Shown here piece by piece: positions 36,201 to 48,600 of a DNA stretch of 64,000 nucleotides. Source of the DNA: Volvox africanus (Eukaryota > Chlorophyta > Chlorophyceae > Chlamydomonadales > Volvocaceae); NCBI GenBank assembly GCA_030268105.1, contig BSDZ01000078.1, positions 1,922,001-1,986,000 of the forward strand, written 5' to 3'. Under the pieces are notes generated by a model. That model ran no database searches, was not told the DNA's origin, and saw only the letters and a program-made list of their open reading frames with translations. Every line of letters starts with the position of its first letter. Position 1 is the stretch's first letter. Both the position numbers and the translations under genes were made by a program.

Positions 36201-39200
36201 TATTGTTATCTCATTGGTACGTGTGCACTGTCCACCTCGTGCGCCGGGATGCGAGAGGAGGACCCTTATTTTTAACTGTCCCCACCATTTTCACCCGTCC
36301 GTCCCCATCGCCACTCCTACCTTACCAAGGTGGTTACGACAGTTGGTGACAGATCCGGCCGTGTGGCGGTCCCAGTACTGCGCGCTGTGGGGCGCCCACC
36401 CTGATCCAGGACTGAGCACCGCGGTTGTCCGCCGCATGTGCCGCCGCTCTCAGCTCCGCGCGGCTCGGTGGCTCGAGGCTCACGTGGGCAGCGCCGCAAT
36501 TGGCTTTGCCAGCACCACCTGCCTGCAGGTGAGCAGGAGAGACCCACGCCGCGGTCCTCCTCGGGACCTCACTCTCGGGGGTCATGGGGTGCTCACCCTC
36601 GGTCTGGGCTGCTGGCTGCTGATCCGGAAGAATAGGGGCGGGGGAGGGAGGGAAAATGAGGACGGGAGGAATTCCTGTACAACCGCCAGCACACACTCAC
36701 ACTCGTGCGCATCTTCCCCCCCAAGCTCGAGTGAAAGTACTCGCTTTCATTGCTGTTTTATCTGCTTTGTAATTGTTGTTGTTGTTGATGTTGTTTATAT
36801 ATATATAAACATGTGTGTGATATGCGTGATTTAGTTGTAACTTCGCGATAATGGTGTATTGTCCAGATGGACGACAGCAAGGTGGTTTCGGGTGACGGCA
36901 ACGCGGTACGGCTGTGGGAGCACGCCACAGGCCGCCGGATCGCAACCCTCCAGGGCCACCCGGGCCGCATCACGAGTGTCGCTTTTGACGACTCCCTTCT
37001 GGTTAGCGGCTGCGTGGGGTCCGTGGTGAAGCTCTGGTCTATGGACGATCTGCGCTGCAGGTGTGTGGTACCCGGCGGCCACCTTTCCTCTTAGGCAGTG
37101 CGTGTAGAGAGAGGGCCATTTTTCTCCAGTTCCTCTGAAAGAGGGGCCCTCAGTAGACTCTCGATGAAGGACTCCGTAATAGACTGTGTTGCCTTACTTG
37201 ATGTGCAGCACCTCTTGACCTCCAGTAACGGAGTCCTGTGGCTTGAAGGAATATGACCCGGGGCGTAATCGCATCATACCCTCAATAGCCCACACTGCCG
37301 GAATGGAGAGTGTCGTTCGATTCTTTACCGCCATCTGACCTTCACGGTGTCCTTGTTAGTCCTAGTTAGTCCTTGTCCCACACACCACCGGCACCGGCAC
37401 CCAGGACTCGTTTATTTGTCTTCCCTCATCTTCCCAACCCCGGCCCCCATCTCCACACACATACGCACACACGCACGCACGCACGCACGCACTCACGCGC
37501 CCGCGCACCCCCACCTCACAGGCGCACGCTGCGGGGTCACGAGGGCGCCGTGACGAGCTGCTGTCTGCTGCCCACCGGTATCCCCGTCAGTGGCGCGGAG
37601 GACGGGGTGATGCGGCTGTGGGATGTGACCAGTGGCAGTGCCATCGTGTCGCTGGAGGCGGGGGCGCCCGTCATGGCGATGCAAGCACATGGGTCGTCAG
37701 GTGTGTTGATGTTCGTGTATTTACTACTGCCATCATCAGTTTTATCATTATTTTTATTATTATCAGTAATAGTATTGTTCTTATAAATTTGTAAGTATTC
37801 ATTATACAATTGCTATTGTTATTACTTCTGTGAGTATGGATATTGACTGTTACTATTTTATATATAGGGCCCTGTGTATGTGATGCTGTTTTTACATATT
37901 TGCATGCCTGACTAGTGGCCCGACACGCGGCCTGGGCAGCCGTCTTTATTCGGATATGGGTGTGCTTTACAGACCGCTTAAGAGCTGAGCCGCGCGGAAT
38001 AATCTACAGGCTTGGTTGCCGGTACCACTTCCGCCGTGTTTACATCACATCTCACAATTCACATCTCACAATTCACATCTTACATCATATCTTACATCAC
38101 ATCTCGCATCATATCTCACAATTCACATCACAGGGCATCTCGTGTCGGCCGCGGGCTGGGGAGTGCAAATCTGGGACGTATCAACGGCAACCTTGCTGCA
38201 CACTCACGGTGTCTCACCGGATGACGATGCACTTGCATCTGCCATTGCGGCAGCTGCAGCGGGCGGCGGCCTCCACGCAACCGCCTTGGTACAACATCCA
38301 TACACCTGCGTGTCGTACATGGGCGAGCTACTGGCAGCAGGTCGGCACGGTGAAGTCGTCCTCCTGGACCCACGGGTCAGTGGAGCTGTCGGACGACTGG
38401 TCTGTGCCACCTACAGTGGCAGCAGCAGCCGCAGTAGCGGTGGCGGCGCGGCGGCCGCTGCTGACTTGGGCTCTATAGCAGCTGCAGCAGCGGCCGGGGT
38501 TGGGCAGCGAAACGGCGGTGGTGGCGTAAAGGCAGCTGCATGCGTTGGTGTGCAGATGGACGAGTGGAAGCTAGTGTGTGGCTTCAATGACGGTCGCCAT
38601 TTGCTGCATGTTTACGACATTCGGTCGCTGCCGAAAGCGGGGACTGCGGCTGCAACCAGCGGCGGCGGCGGTAGCGGCAGTCTTGCACGGCGGGGCTGGC
38701 ACGAGCCCTTGATGTCGCTGAAGGCCCCGAGCAGGATCAACACATTTCAGGTGGGGCCGTGTAATAAACTCCGAGGGTGGTGGTTTCGGAGCTGTTGGTG
38801 TGCGTTCATCGCTTCACCCGCCCGGGCCAATACGCTGGTCAATGCAAACTAGCCCAAACTCTAATGGTGAGCTGCTGCGTCGGAACTTGTGGTAGAAGGG
38901 TTGCATCAAGCAATCCTGGCTACTTTGTTGTCACAGCGGGTTTACATTCGTACTAAGCCTGAAAGCATCCCCGCTCCTCGCCCCGGTCTTCTCCTCCCCC
39001 GCTCCATCCCGCAGTTCCATGAACAGGCGTTGCTGGTGGGCGTCGAAGGTTCCGAGTGTATCATGTGGCGGTTTGAAGATCCAACTGCTTGCCGCACAGT
39101 CACAGCGACCAAGTCCGCCCTTGGCCCACAATCCCCGGTAGCAGCTCTCGGAAGTAGCTGGGGTCGTGGGGGTGGAGGTGGCGGTACCGGGGTTGGCCCA

Positions 39201-39654
39201 GGCACCGGTGGCGGCAGTGGGGCCAGCGGGATGCAGGGAGCAGAGGCCGGCGGCTTTGTGGACGCCGCAGCGGCTGGCGGCAGCGGCCGTAAGGTGCGGT
39301 GGGGTTTCCTTCGGCGGCAGAGAGAGGAGTCCAGAAGGGTGTGATCGCATGGGTAGGGGAGGGGGTAGGGTGACTGCAGCAATACGGAAAATTCGTTCGT
39401 TGGCTGGCCGCGCCCTTGGCTGGTAAGGTCGGTTGTGCGACTGCAACTGTCAAGGACGTTCGATCCAGGTCTGGATCTACTAATTCTGAGTTAATAACCC
39501 AAGTAACGATGGCTATGGTGCTGTTGTGTATATGGGAACTGTATGGGTGCTTATTTTATGTGCGCAATCCCCTTGCTTCCTGGCGCAGGAGAAGAAGAAG
39601 CCCGCCAAAGTCGCCAAGAAACAGACGCGTTACCCGAAGCGCAACACCAAGTGA
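33298..39654 (+). CDS. MJ1316/DUF504-like + F-box + WD40 fusion protein
   Basis: Join 33298-33579, 34502-34770, 35026-35288, 35667-36063, 36330-36528, 36867-37060, 37522-37700, 38134-38750, 39015-39338, 39589-39654; every junction keeps frame, 929 residues. Residues about 70-190 (KFWKRICFDPALDPTEYL and VPYHRIAYFKHGNVVVWE) resemble the MJ1316 RNA cyclic-end recognition domain (DUF504). An acidic and Ala-rich linker leads to an F-box near 377-425 (LPEECWMSMLQQQLGVRDV, CRWLRQLVTDPAVWRSQY). WD repeats follow from 470: VRLWEHATGRRIATLQGHPG, LRGHEGAVTSC, GVMRLWDV, VQIWDV, LLHVYDIRSL. The end is basic (EKKKPAKVAKKQTRYPKR). F-box/WD40 proteins are SCF ubiquitin-ligase adaptors; joining an RNA-end domain is unusual. 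There is no TGTAA in the gap 35289-35666, which argues against two genes. An upstream exon is possible. Confidence 0.78.
37458..37500. repeat. CACG/ACGC microsatellite before a splice acceptor
   Basis: A run of ACACGCACGC units lies about 20 bases before the acceptor of the seventh F-box-gene exon. Confidence 0.75.
38040..38133 (+). repeat. CATCTCACAATTCA tandem repeat forming an acceptor tract
   Basis: Six to seven degenerate units of about 14 bases (CATCTCACAATTCA, CATCTTACATCATAT) run directly into the CAG acceptor at 38131-38133. The repeat itself supplies the pyrimidine tract. Confidence 0.8.
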
Positions 39655-40237
39655 AGTAATGGAGTGTATGTCTCCACCTCTCATAAGGGCTTCTCCGGGG
39701 GTTGGGTATATATGACCGGGTCCGTTATTGCCGTTACTCCCCTCCTTCCAATCATGGGTCCGTGGTCTGTGGCTGTGTTTGTACCCGTCTTTCTTAAGAA
39801 ACGAGGGGGAGGGGGAGAACCCCTCTTCGGAGGTAACAGTCCGAGCTCAGAGCCCTGTTATACCTTTTCATACGCGCATGGTATGTGGGCCTGTTGGCTT
39901 AGTGAGTTCGCCCCCCATCGCTGCCCGTTGATCATCGGTAGCCCTGAGGCGGGAGGTGCTCGGGGTGGAGCACTTCACCAGGCGGATGACAGCTAGGTAA
40001 TGCCGTGGTGCTGATGGTGTGGATAGTGCTGATGAGGCTTTCTTACCCTTCCCCATTCATATCCAGGACCGCCCCGTAAAGGTATTCCTCCCTTAAATTT
40101 ATAGCCTGACATATAAGGGCCAGTTGGCTGTGAGGCGCGAGTGTGCAGTGCCTCGTGTGGACTGGCTGACTGACTGGCTGTCGCGGAGAGAACATATGGC
40201 TGTCTCCAAGACCATTCCCCTGCCCGGCCTCTCAAAA

Positions 40238-40262
40238 CACACACACACACACACACACGCAC
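40238..40262. repeat. (CA)n microsatellite
   Basis: CA run in the region behind the F-box gene. Confidence 0.85.
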
Positions 40263-40593
40263 ACATACGCGTGTACACAGCTTTTGGCTCGTATGTGGTT
40301 CATCTCCAAGCCTGCTCTGCTCTTTTCGATGTTTTGGCGTAAGGCATTAATTTGTAGTACAGTCGACCCGGCCCGTCCAGCTGGAAATAGCTGGACTCCT
40401 AACGTCACATCTTATCTCTCTCTTACGCTGTGGGGGATGCCACCGTGCAATATTGGGTATTAAATGGTACGTGCCAGCCAAACATTTTGCCAGGATTGCC
40501 GGATTTTGGCAGGTCAGATGGCAAGGCTTAAAGGGGGCCCCGTGTGTGGTTGCTTGGAAAGCGGCTTGGAAATGAGTGTATGGCATTGGATTT

Positions 40594-40598
40594 TGTAA
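40594..40598 (+). terminator. candidate TGTAA polyadenylation signal for the F-box/WD40 gene
   Basis: TGTAA lies about 940 bases beyond the stop at 39654, a usual 3' UTR length for volvocine genes. It is the first + strand TGTAA I noticed after the stop. Confidence 0.45.
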
Positions 40599-40599
40599 G

Positions 40600-42002
40600 G
40601 GGATCAGGGCGGGGGAGGTGCTTACAGAGGGAGGCGATGGACTACCCTGGATCGCTACGTAGCAGGGCTCTGATTGGACGAAAAAAGGGGGGAAGGTGAC
40701 CCCGCTGGGCCTTCACTTCTGGTCTCTTCTTGTGACACCAATCAGCATGTGGAAGTACGGCTTTCTGTACGGTGCTTCATAGCTGCATAGCGCATAATAC
40801 CTGTGCAGCACGGACGGTGACGGATTCGATGGCATCAAATAATATGTCTTTTTCCTACCTATCTCCCTCTGAAAAGGTGGAAAAGGTCATATTTCTGTAG
40901 CCGTTGTTGTGTCGAATGTGCATGTCGGCTTTTGCTTGCGTGTTCTTTTTCGTGTTTGCCGTACAGGTATGTGTTCGTGTCCTGAGCAGGTACGCCGCCT
41001 GCCCTTCCTGTTTTCCCCTCTCCCCTTCCCTGCCTCCCTGCACCATTATGGATTGTTTGAGAACGGAACCTTAAACCTGTTGGTGGATATTTTGACCACC
41101 CAACGGTGTGGCGTCTGTGTTGGTCAACGTTTACGGGCCGGACCTTGTCATATGTACTGCTTGATTTATCTTAAAGACATCATTCTACCCAATGGCGCGT
41201 CGGTCAATGTTCTGTGACTGTCCTGAACAGAACTTCGGATACGTGTTTGAGATTGTACGATGGGGGACTGAGCCTCCCGGTGATTAACGGAGCGGAGAGC
41301 AAAGCGCGGGAGAGGGCTTGAGTGTGTGGAAAGTGGATGGAGAATACCTCGGAGCGAAAGCGAACAAATGATGAGTCGAAACGAGGCGCTGTTTCCACCT
41401 CAACTGTTGTGCAGTAGATTGTAGAGGAAATGACGCCGCTGGCTGGGATAGGTGTCGGGAGTTGTCCGTCGGCACTTTTATCGGCGGTTTGCATGTACGG
41501 TTCGCGTGCCTGACCGCAAAGGTGTTGCATTTTTGCGCTTTAAGTTAACATGGCCAAAATCCGTTGAGAGTTCTGTCAGCCTCTTACGAAGGATGGCTTC
41601 CTTTTGGTGACTACCCCATCCGAAGGAGCCGAGGAGAAAGTACCGACAGACGTTATATACGATGCCTTTTCAGTCGTCGTGAACACTTTCCTGGAAAAAA
41701 GGCCAGAGGCTCCTGTTGGCCAGCAGTCACCAGAATGAACGCCGGTCATGTATGATTTTTGGAATTTACATTTCATCTGCATTGCCTGAAGAAAAAACGG
41801 AATCATGATCCAAAACATGTGTAAAACCGCGTAACCATCTGAAAACCCAACCTCTAACCGACGATGTCGTATATTTGCTTTGCCGTCGCGGAGAAAAGCC
41901 ACGATGTAAAGATTAACGTGTCAAATATGGCATGTAGGTCCAGCTACCAGATACTGTGCACAGGATTTTGCTTCGACGATATTGGAAATAGAACAGTCTA
42001 AG
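40600..42002. other. intergenic stretch upstream of the methyltransferase
   Basis: No gene supported. It includes a weak + strand frame at 40909-41217 and a minus-strand one at 41204-41530, neither with domains or splice support. Confidence 0.45.
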
Positions 42003-44201
42003 ATGTCGAAAGCGCGAGATGTCTTCCGGAGCAACGAATCCTGGGAGCGATGGAATACGCACCAAACAACTATGGTTGAGCAAGAGGTTTTCGGTTCAGT
42101 TTTGCGTTTCGTCCAGGACCCGTCATCTGAGCATTTGGGAACCACGGTCTGGGATGCTAGCGTCGTCCTAGCCAAATGGTTTGAAAAGGCAAGACATTAT
42201 AGAATGGTTGCACTGATATTTAAGATCTGTGAGTGACAAAAACGGAATAATCTTCATCGATTCCGACAGAGGCGGCGCTGACCTTACAAATTATACATTT
42301 ACACAGAACATCCGCAAAGGCGACTTCTCTCGTGCTAAGGTTCGCGGAAAGCGTGCTATAGAGCTTGGCGCGGGCATGGGTCTTGCAGGTGCGTTGCCAT
42401 ACCATTCCTTCAGTCCTCCGCACTGATACCCGCGCTTGTGCGTACGTGGCTCCGCAATGACAAGGGCTTCCATGTCAATCATTACCCGCCCCTTAGAGGC
42501 CTTTTCTGTTATTCCATCATAGCGCACCTACGAGCTTTGTCTAGCACGACAGTGCGTCACAGCGCCTACTGGGGATTGTGCTCGCAGGCATGGCCTTCGC
42601 TATGGTGGGTGCAGATGTAGTCTTGACCGACACTGCGGACGTATTGGGACTTTTACGAATCAACTACGAGAACAATTTGTCACCGGCAGCGGTTCGTCTG
42701 GCTCGCGGTGAGCGTTGATGGGGAACGCCAAATCCTCGTTCATATTATAACTTAATCGTACGTCTCGATGTCTAAGTTTTGACGTACATTGCGATCCCCG
42801 GCGGCGCAGCTCACCAGCACGGCACTTGGGCCGACAGCGCGGGCAGCGTGGCGGTGGCAGAGCTGGATTGGACGAAGCCAGAACAGGTGCGTTTGGGAGA
42901 GGACGGAAACGGACAGGGTCTGGCCTGCGTCTTTGACGTGTATGTAAGTGTGTTAAAGAAGATATGAGAGGATCAAAATAAACACGCCCTTTCTGCGTAG
43001 ATTTGGCCCTCCGTGACCATCACTGTTGCTGTTGTTGTTGCTGCTGTTGTTGCTGCTGTTGCATGGCGGCACCTAGCCCCTATGCCGTACACCACACCAT
43101 GCAGGTGCGAGTGTCCCCCTTGAATCCGCCGTACGATTTCGTCTTGGCGGCCGATTGCATCTATCACGAAACACTCACCGAGCACTTTCATCGAACCGTC
43201 ATGGATGTCACGAATGAGAAATCGACGGGTAAGGAGAACAGAAACGTCCAAACGTCCAAACGTCCGAACATCCCCTTCCCCAATCACCACCACCACGTTT
43301 ATGGTTTGGGCTCATGGAGGCAATGGCGCTACCCTCGTTTTGGTGTCCTGACGGCTACCTTTTTAGCTTCTAAGCTTCTAACCTTTGTGCCTTCTTGTTC
43401 GAATCCCCCTCTGCCGCAGTCGTGGTTTGCAACGAGCTGAGATCGCATTCGGTCCAGGGGCGGTTCATGGAGCTCTTCACAGCCACCCATACCATCAAGT
43501 CCGTTGCGCACTCCAAGATGGACGACACGTACCAGCACCCCAACATATTCATTTACATCATGAAAAAGAAAAAGAAGCTCTCATCGAATGGGAAAGAAGG
43601 CGGCGGCGGCGGCGGCGGAGGCGGTGATGGTAGTGAAGAAGAAGAAGACTGCCCGGGCTGTGCTGGCGGGATGGAGGGGGTGGTGGAGGCAGTGGAGAGG
43701 GTGGAAGAGGGTCAACTCGCCGGAATGAACGGAATCAGCGAGCAACAGAAAACAGAAGACAAAGTGGGGGGCCAGGCGAATGGGAAGCATGTAACACTGC
43801 TGCCGCCGCTGCTGCACCAGTCAGGCTGTATCGAGGAGGCGGTGTTACATGCTCCACCGCCACAACCACCACGACCATTACAAGAACCGCAGGATGCAGT
43901 GGCGGCAGTGGAGATGCTGGAGACGCAAAGAGCGACGGCATCAGCCTCGGCGAGTCCGCAGGAAGAGGAGCAAGGGAAGGGGGAGGAAGGAATGGAGTTG
44001 CCTGTGAGGAAGGCGGCAGGGCTGGCTGAGATGGCCGCGGCAGAGGCCGGAGGTTCAGATGCCGAGGGCCAGGATTGTGAACAGCAGCATCCACACCCAG
44101 AGGGGGAGAGGGGGAGAGCGGGAGAGGGCGGAGGGGGCCGGGCAGCGGGGCGGAGAGCATCGGGGAGGTATAGCGGACGTGGTGAACTGCAGGTTGGTTG
44201 A
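42003..44201 (+). CDS. METTL21-like (family 16) protein-lysine methyltransferase with long acidic tail
   Basis: Join 42003-42188, 42307-42388, 42588-42707, 42810-42886, 43105-43228, 43420-44201; all phases agree, 456 residues. Seven-beta-strand methyltransferase: GTTVWDASVVLAKWFEK, motif I IELGAGMGLAG near 80-90, VVLTDTADVLGLLRINY (acidic SAM contact), AELDWTKPEQ, and the post-II motif YDFVLAADCIYHE, then VVVCNELRSHS and a KMDDTYQHPNIFIYIM strand. This is the PF10294 pattern of METTL21/EEF1AKMT enzymes; the target is unknown. The last 200 residues are Gly/Glu/Pro-rich and follow a KKKKK stretch. The first intron seems to start with GC rather than GT (AAG|GCAAGA). The first ATG was chosen; an in-frame TTG lies upstream. 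Confidence 0.86.
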
Positions 44202-44396
44202 TGTTGTCGCATTCCACCTAACCGATTTCGTAGCAAGGCAGTGCTGCCGTGCCGAGGGGTGATGGGAAGTAGGTCGTGCTGGTAGTTTGGGGCGATTCGG
44301 ATCCATCTGGGTGCGCTTAGGTCGACTTTGGTATGTGCATGGTCGCGAGATGGCGATGGGGAGCCCGGCTACGGGCGGCTAAATGCGATTGCGGCT

Positions 44397-44401
44397 TGTA
44401 A
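44397..44401 (+). terminator. candidate TGTAA polyadenylation signal for the methyltransferase
   Basis: TGTAA lies about 195 bases beyond the stop at 44201. Confidence 0.5.
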
Positions 44402-45608
44402 GGGGCCACCACGCTGCGTTTCGATTTAGTCAGGACATGCGATTCACGCTCTCTGACGAACTTTCCTTCGGCAATCGAGCGGATCTGGGAAGGGGCGCGT
44501 TGTTGGAGCCTGAAGCGCGTAACTGCAGATTACAATGTTTAAACTATGATCTGGTTTATGCTACAAGCCATAAACCTTTATAGTTAGCTGGACGTGGTGT
44601 TGGATGGAGTTTTCCGTTCGTAATGATTATCACTGGTGGTAGGGATTTAGCGCCCCATTCGTCCATTAACCTGATAGCAGCGAGCTAATGAGAAGGTATT
44701 AGTCTGCGCATCGTTAACAATCTGTCAAGAATGCCATGTACAGATGGCTGGGAGCCTGGAACTATGAGGGTCAAAGAGTCGTATGACGTACACGTACAGC
44801 ATTCAAACTGTATGGCGCCACTGCGAGTACCTTGGGGTCGTAAGGAAATGTTTTTGGGTCCATTATCGTGCCTAATATCAATCTCTAGTAGAAAAATGGT
44901 TAACCAGTTGCGCTTGACAAGTAGGGTCTAGGTCTCAGACGAGCTATAAGCCTTGAGGTTTACAGGTTTTCAGTCAACTGGTGGTGGGACGACGTTGTTC
45001 CAGGTGCGTGAAAGCTTCGTTTATGCTGCCACATCACCCCCATGACCGTATATTGAGGCCGTATATTGAGTTTGAGTTGCCGGGAAGTTTAGCGACGCAG
45101 TTTATAGGTTGGAAAACCCCTATTTTTTCTTGTCTACTATCTCAGCCGTAAGCTGCAATTTAATGGCCGTTGACAGCGGTCGGCTGTGTGCGTGTCTTGA
45201 CGCAAGCGGCGAATAACGTTGGCCTGCCCTCATCTCCACAATATCTAGATATAAACTGCAGTTTAAGCATTTTTACAACCCTAAATATATAGCGAGCTGT
45301 CGCAGTCGGCGCCACTCGTCTTATTTACAGTCCGACGCCTTGCCCAATGTGTTACTGGCAAGGATTGAGGACAGTAGATTTACATGATACTTGCTTATTA
45401 TGTATGACTTAATTATGTCATCCTTGATTGCTGCATGTACTTTCGATATCGACGCCATCGTCGAAACGTCCACCGGTCGAAATGACCAGTTTGCATTAAT
45501 ATATTAAATCAGCTTTTGTAATTACACATTATTATGCACGACCCTTCGCAGACCATCCTTCCTCATCGCGGCTAAAGTTTTCGGAAAGGAGGGGCCGACA
45601 TTATCCCA
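44402..45608. other. intergenic stretch upstream of RecN
   Basis: AT-richer DNA with no supported gene. It should hold the RecN promoter and 5' UTR. Confidence 0.5.
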
Positions 45609-48600
45609 ATGGCACTCACGACAGCCGGCAGCCATGCCAACACATCAGCTCCAGGATGCACCTGCTCACACATGCAGAGGCGCACAGCCCTCAGTACACG
45701 CACACCCCCTGTGCTGCTGCTGCGGCAGCTACCTTGTCCCCTCTCCCACCCACATCCTCTCCATCCTGGCAGCACTGCCGCCAGCCTCGTCCCACGTGCC
45801 CCCACCCATACACAAGCGCTTGAATCACATCACCATTCTCACCCACTATCAAGGCGATGCCTCTGGCGCCTTACTGCCCGCCGTACCACGAACATCGCTC
45901 GGCACCTACCCTGGACCCAATCTTGCGGGCTTCTCGCCTCAGCACCGGGCGCCACAGCTCCTGGGAGCGCCCACCACGCCAACTCCCGCCTGATTCCGCC
46001 CGCAGTTCCCGGCGGACCTACGGGTCGCTCAAAACCAAACTCAATGGCATCGCAAGGTGCCGCCTCAGCCGCCAGCCACCACCACTTCAACCCTCGCTAC
46101 AACCACCACCACCATAACAGCAACCACCAACAGCATCAACCGTCCTCCCACTCACATGCCATACAACATCAGCATCAGGGCGGTACTCTATCCGGGAGGG
46201 GCGGTGCCTGGGGAATGCCTGGGCCTCTGGCGCCGCTGGCCGGGGGCCCCAACCCCCGATATGACTCGTCGGCAACGTCGTCGGCCATCGCTGCGCCGCA
46301 GTCCTCCCGGCACCATCCGGTACCGGTACCGGCACCGGCGCCACAACCGAAATCGTCGCCGGGGGAGTCACTGCTAACAGTGGGCACGGACGGGGCGGCT
46401 TCGGCATCGACATCAGCATCGACATCGGTGCTGCATCCCGCCACCTCTCTGTTACCTTCAAGCACCACCGCCACCGTCACAGCTGTGGCGCTGTCCGCGG
46501 CAAGGCATGGACAGCCCATGCAAGGCCCCCTAAGCAGCTCTGGGCCTTCGTCAGTGCCGCACAATATTCCGCCAGGGCTGCCGTCCCATGGGTCGCAGAC
46601 ACCAATTTCTTCCGTTTCGCCGCAGCTAGATAGCCGATCGCAGGCGGGCGGGGAGCTCACGCAACTGGAGCGTCTATTTATCAAGGACTTTGCGTTGGTT
46701 TCGGAGCAGACAGTACGGCTTGGTCCTGGTCTTAACGTGATTACGGGCGAGAGCGGCTCGGGGAAATCCGTCCTGGTGAGAGGCCTCCGGAGTGGGGAGA
46801 AGGCCGCCGGGTTGAAGGGGGAGAAAAAAGGTGGAGGGAGGGGCGGTGACGGCATCTTATTGTTGGGTACATGGGGCTTATGCAAGAACCATAAGCTGCA
46901 CACACAAAGCTTGAAGTGGGTTACGGTTACCTCCCAGACCTGCCGTACTTCAATACCAGGGTATTCGTTTCTTTCGACTTACCCCCCAAAACTGCACTCA
47001 GTTGGTTCGTTATCCCCTACCTCTGCGTACTTCTGTGTACCTCTGCGTACTTCTGTGTACCTCTGCGTACTTCTGTGTACCTCTGCGTACTTCTGTGTAC
47101 CTCTGCGTACGTGCGAAGGGAGGCTTATTGAATGGCGATAGATGTTGGGGACCTGGTACTGCTGTGGAGGAGCGGGCAGAAATGGAGCGGGCGGGCGGGC
47201 GGGTGGCAATGCGGCATATTGCATCATCAAAATGCAATAATGAAGCAAGCTACTGGGTGGACATGGGTGCTTTGAGTACTGGGGGGAGGGGGAAGAGGAA
47301 CTGAAGGTACTGGCCAAGGAGAAGGTGGTGGTGGTGATGGTGAGATAGACATATTGACACCGGGTGTTCCGGATTCTCTCCCTGCATGCCACCCGGTGAA
47401 TGTGCTTGCGCGCAGGTGGAGGCGTTTTCCCAGATCCTGGGCGCGCCGGCACCGCAGGTAAGAGTGTAAAGGTGTCGCGAACCGACCCGTGGCTTGCCCG
47501 CACACTGACCCATGGGCCATTTCGCCATCTGCAAGCGCGGAAACCCCGCGTGCCGTGAGCACGCGTTAAAGCGTCCTCCTTACCGCATCGCTCGTGATCT
47601 AATTTGTATGCGCACGCTGGTTTATCCCACATTGGTGGTCTCGCGACCATTACCCTCATCTGCACTGAAAACTGGGGCGGCAGGTCGTGCTGCATTGTAA
47701 TTACCGCTATAGCTATTGCTATTCCTTAGCAATAATATTGATTCTTTTATTATGTTATTATTTATTATTAAAACCTGTTATTATGTTATTTTATTGTACA
47801 TTGGAACCCCGAATCTTAGATTAATACGAACTCCCCCAATTCTCAAACCTTTTGCGGCCTCTGCGGGTCTGCTCGCAGGAGTGCGTTAGGGCGGCTGCGG
47901 ATACGGCGGTAATCGAGGGCACCTTCCTCGTGGGCGACGAACAGCGCGAGGCGGTGGGGAAGCTGCTGTCCTCGTGCGGCTTGCCGTTGAGGGCCATGCA
48001 GCCGCGGCCGCAGCCGCTGGCGAATGGCGCGGAGGATAGCGCCGCCGGCACCCCCAGTAGCAGCAGCAGTATCAACGCCGGCGCCGGCAGCGGGGCCTTA
48101 TCGGGTCCCGGCGCCCTGCGGCTCACAGTTCGGCGAGAAGTACGTGTAGACCAGGGACTTAGGAAGGGAGGGGGGTCTTCACATGCATCACTTGCTCCCC
48201 ATGCATCTGTGTCTGTCTGTCTGTCTGTCTGTCCATCCTGCGTCCTTAAAGTTATTGTTGATCACTTGTTGAAGCCACAATCAGAGTTACCTCAAGTGCA
48301 TCGCTTCGTATGCCGTACCCTGTACGAGATGGAGCTCCACTCCATTTTTAAAGGAGGGCATTGTTGCCGTATGGAGAGTGCCACCTACGAGTACAAACGG
48401 GACGGGCCTTACAGCAAGTACAACCAAGGCCTTGGGGCCCCACTTTCCTTCCTCCCGCCCTCCCTCGTCCCTTCTTCCGCATCGTGTAAAACACATTTCC
48501 CCCCGGCCTGCCCCACGTGACCGATCTCCTCCCTCCCCTTTTAACAACCCTTCCCAGCCCCCTCTCGCTCCCCATGCAATTGCCGTACAAACTGGTACCG

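Noticed and set aside
45839..46903. Minus-strand open frames opposite RecN exon 1
   Set aside because: The + strand frame leads directly into Walker A and keeps phase; the opposite frames are shadows.
46776..47141. Continuation of the RecN exon 1 open frame past the donor
   Set aside because: CTG|GTGAGA is a strong donor, the next exon restores the RecN sequence, and the read-through is a 20-bp repeat.
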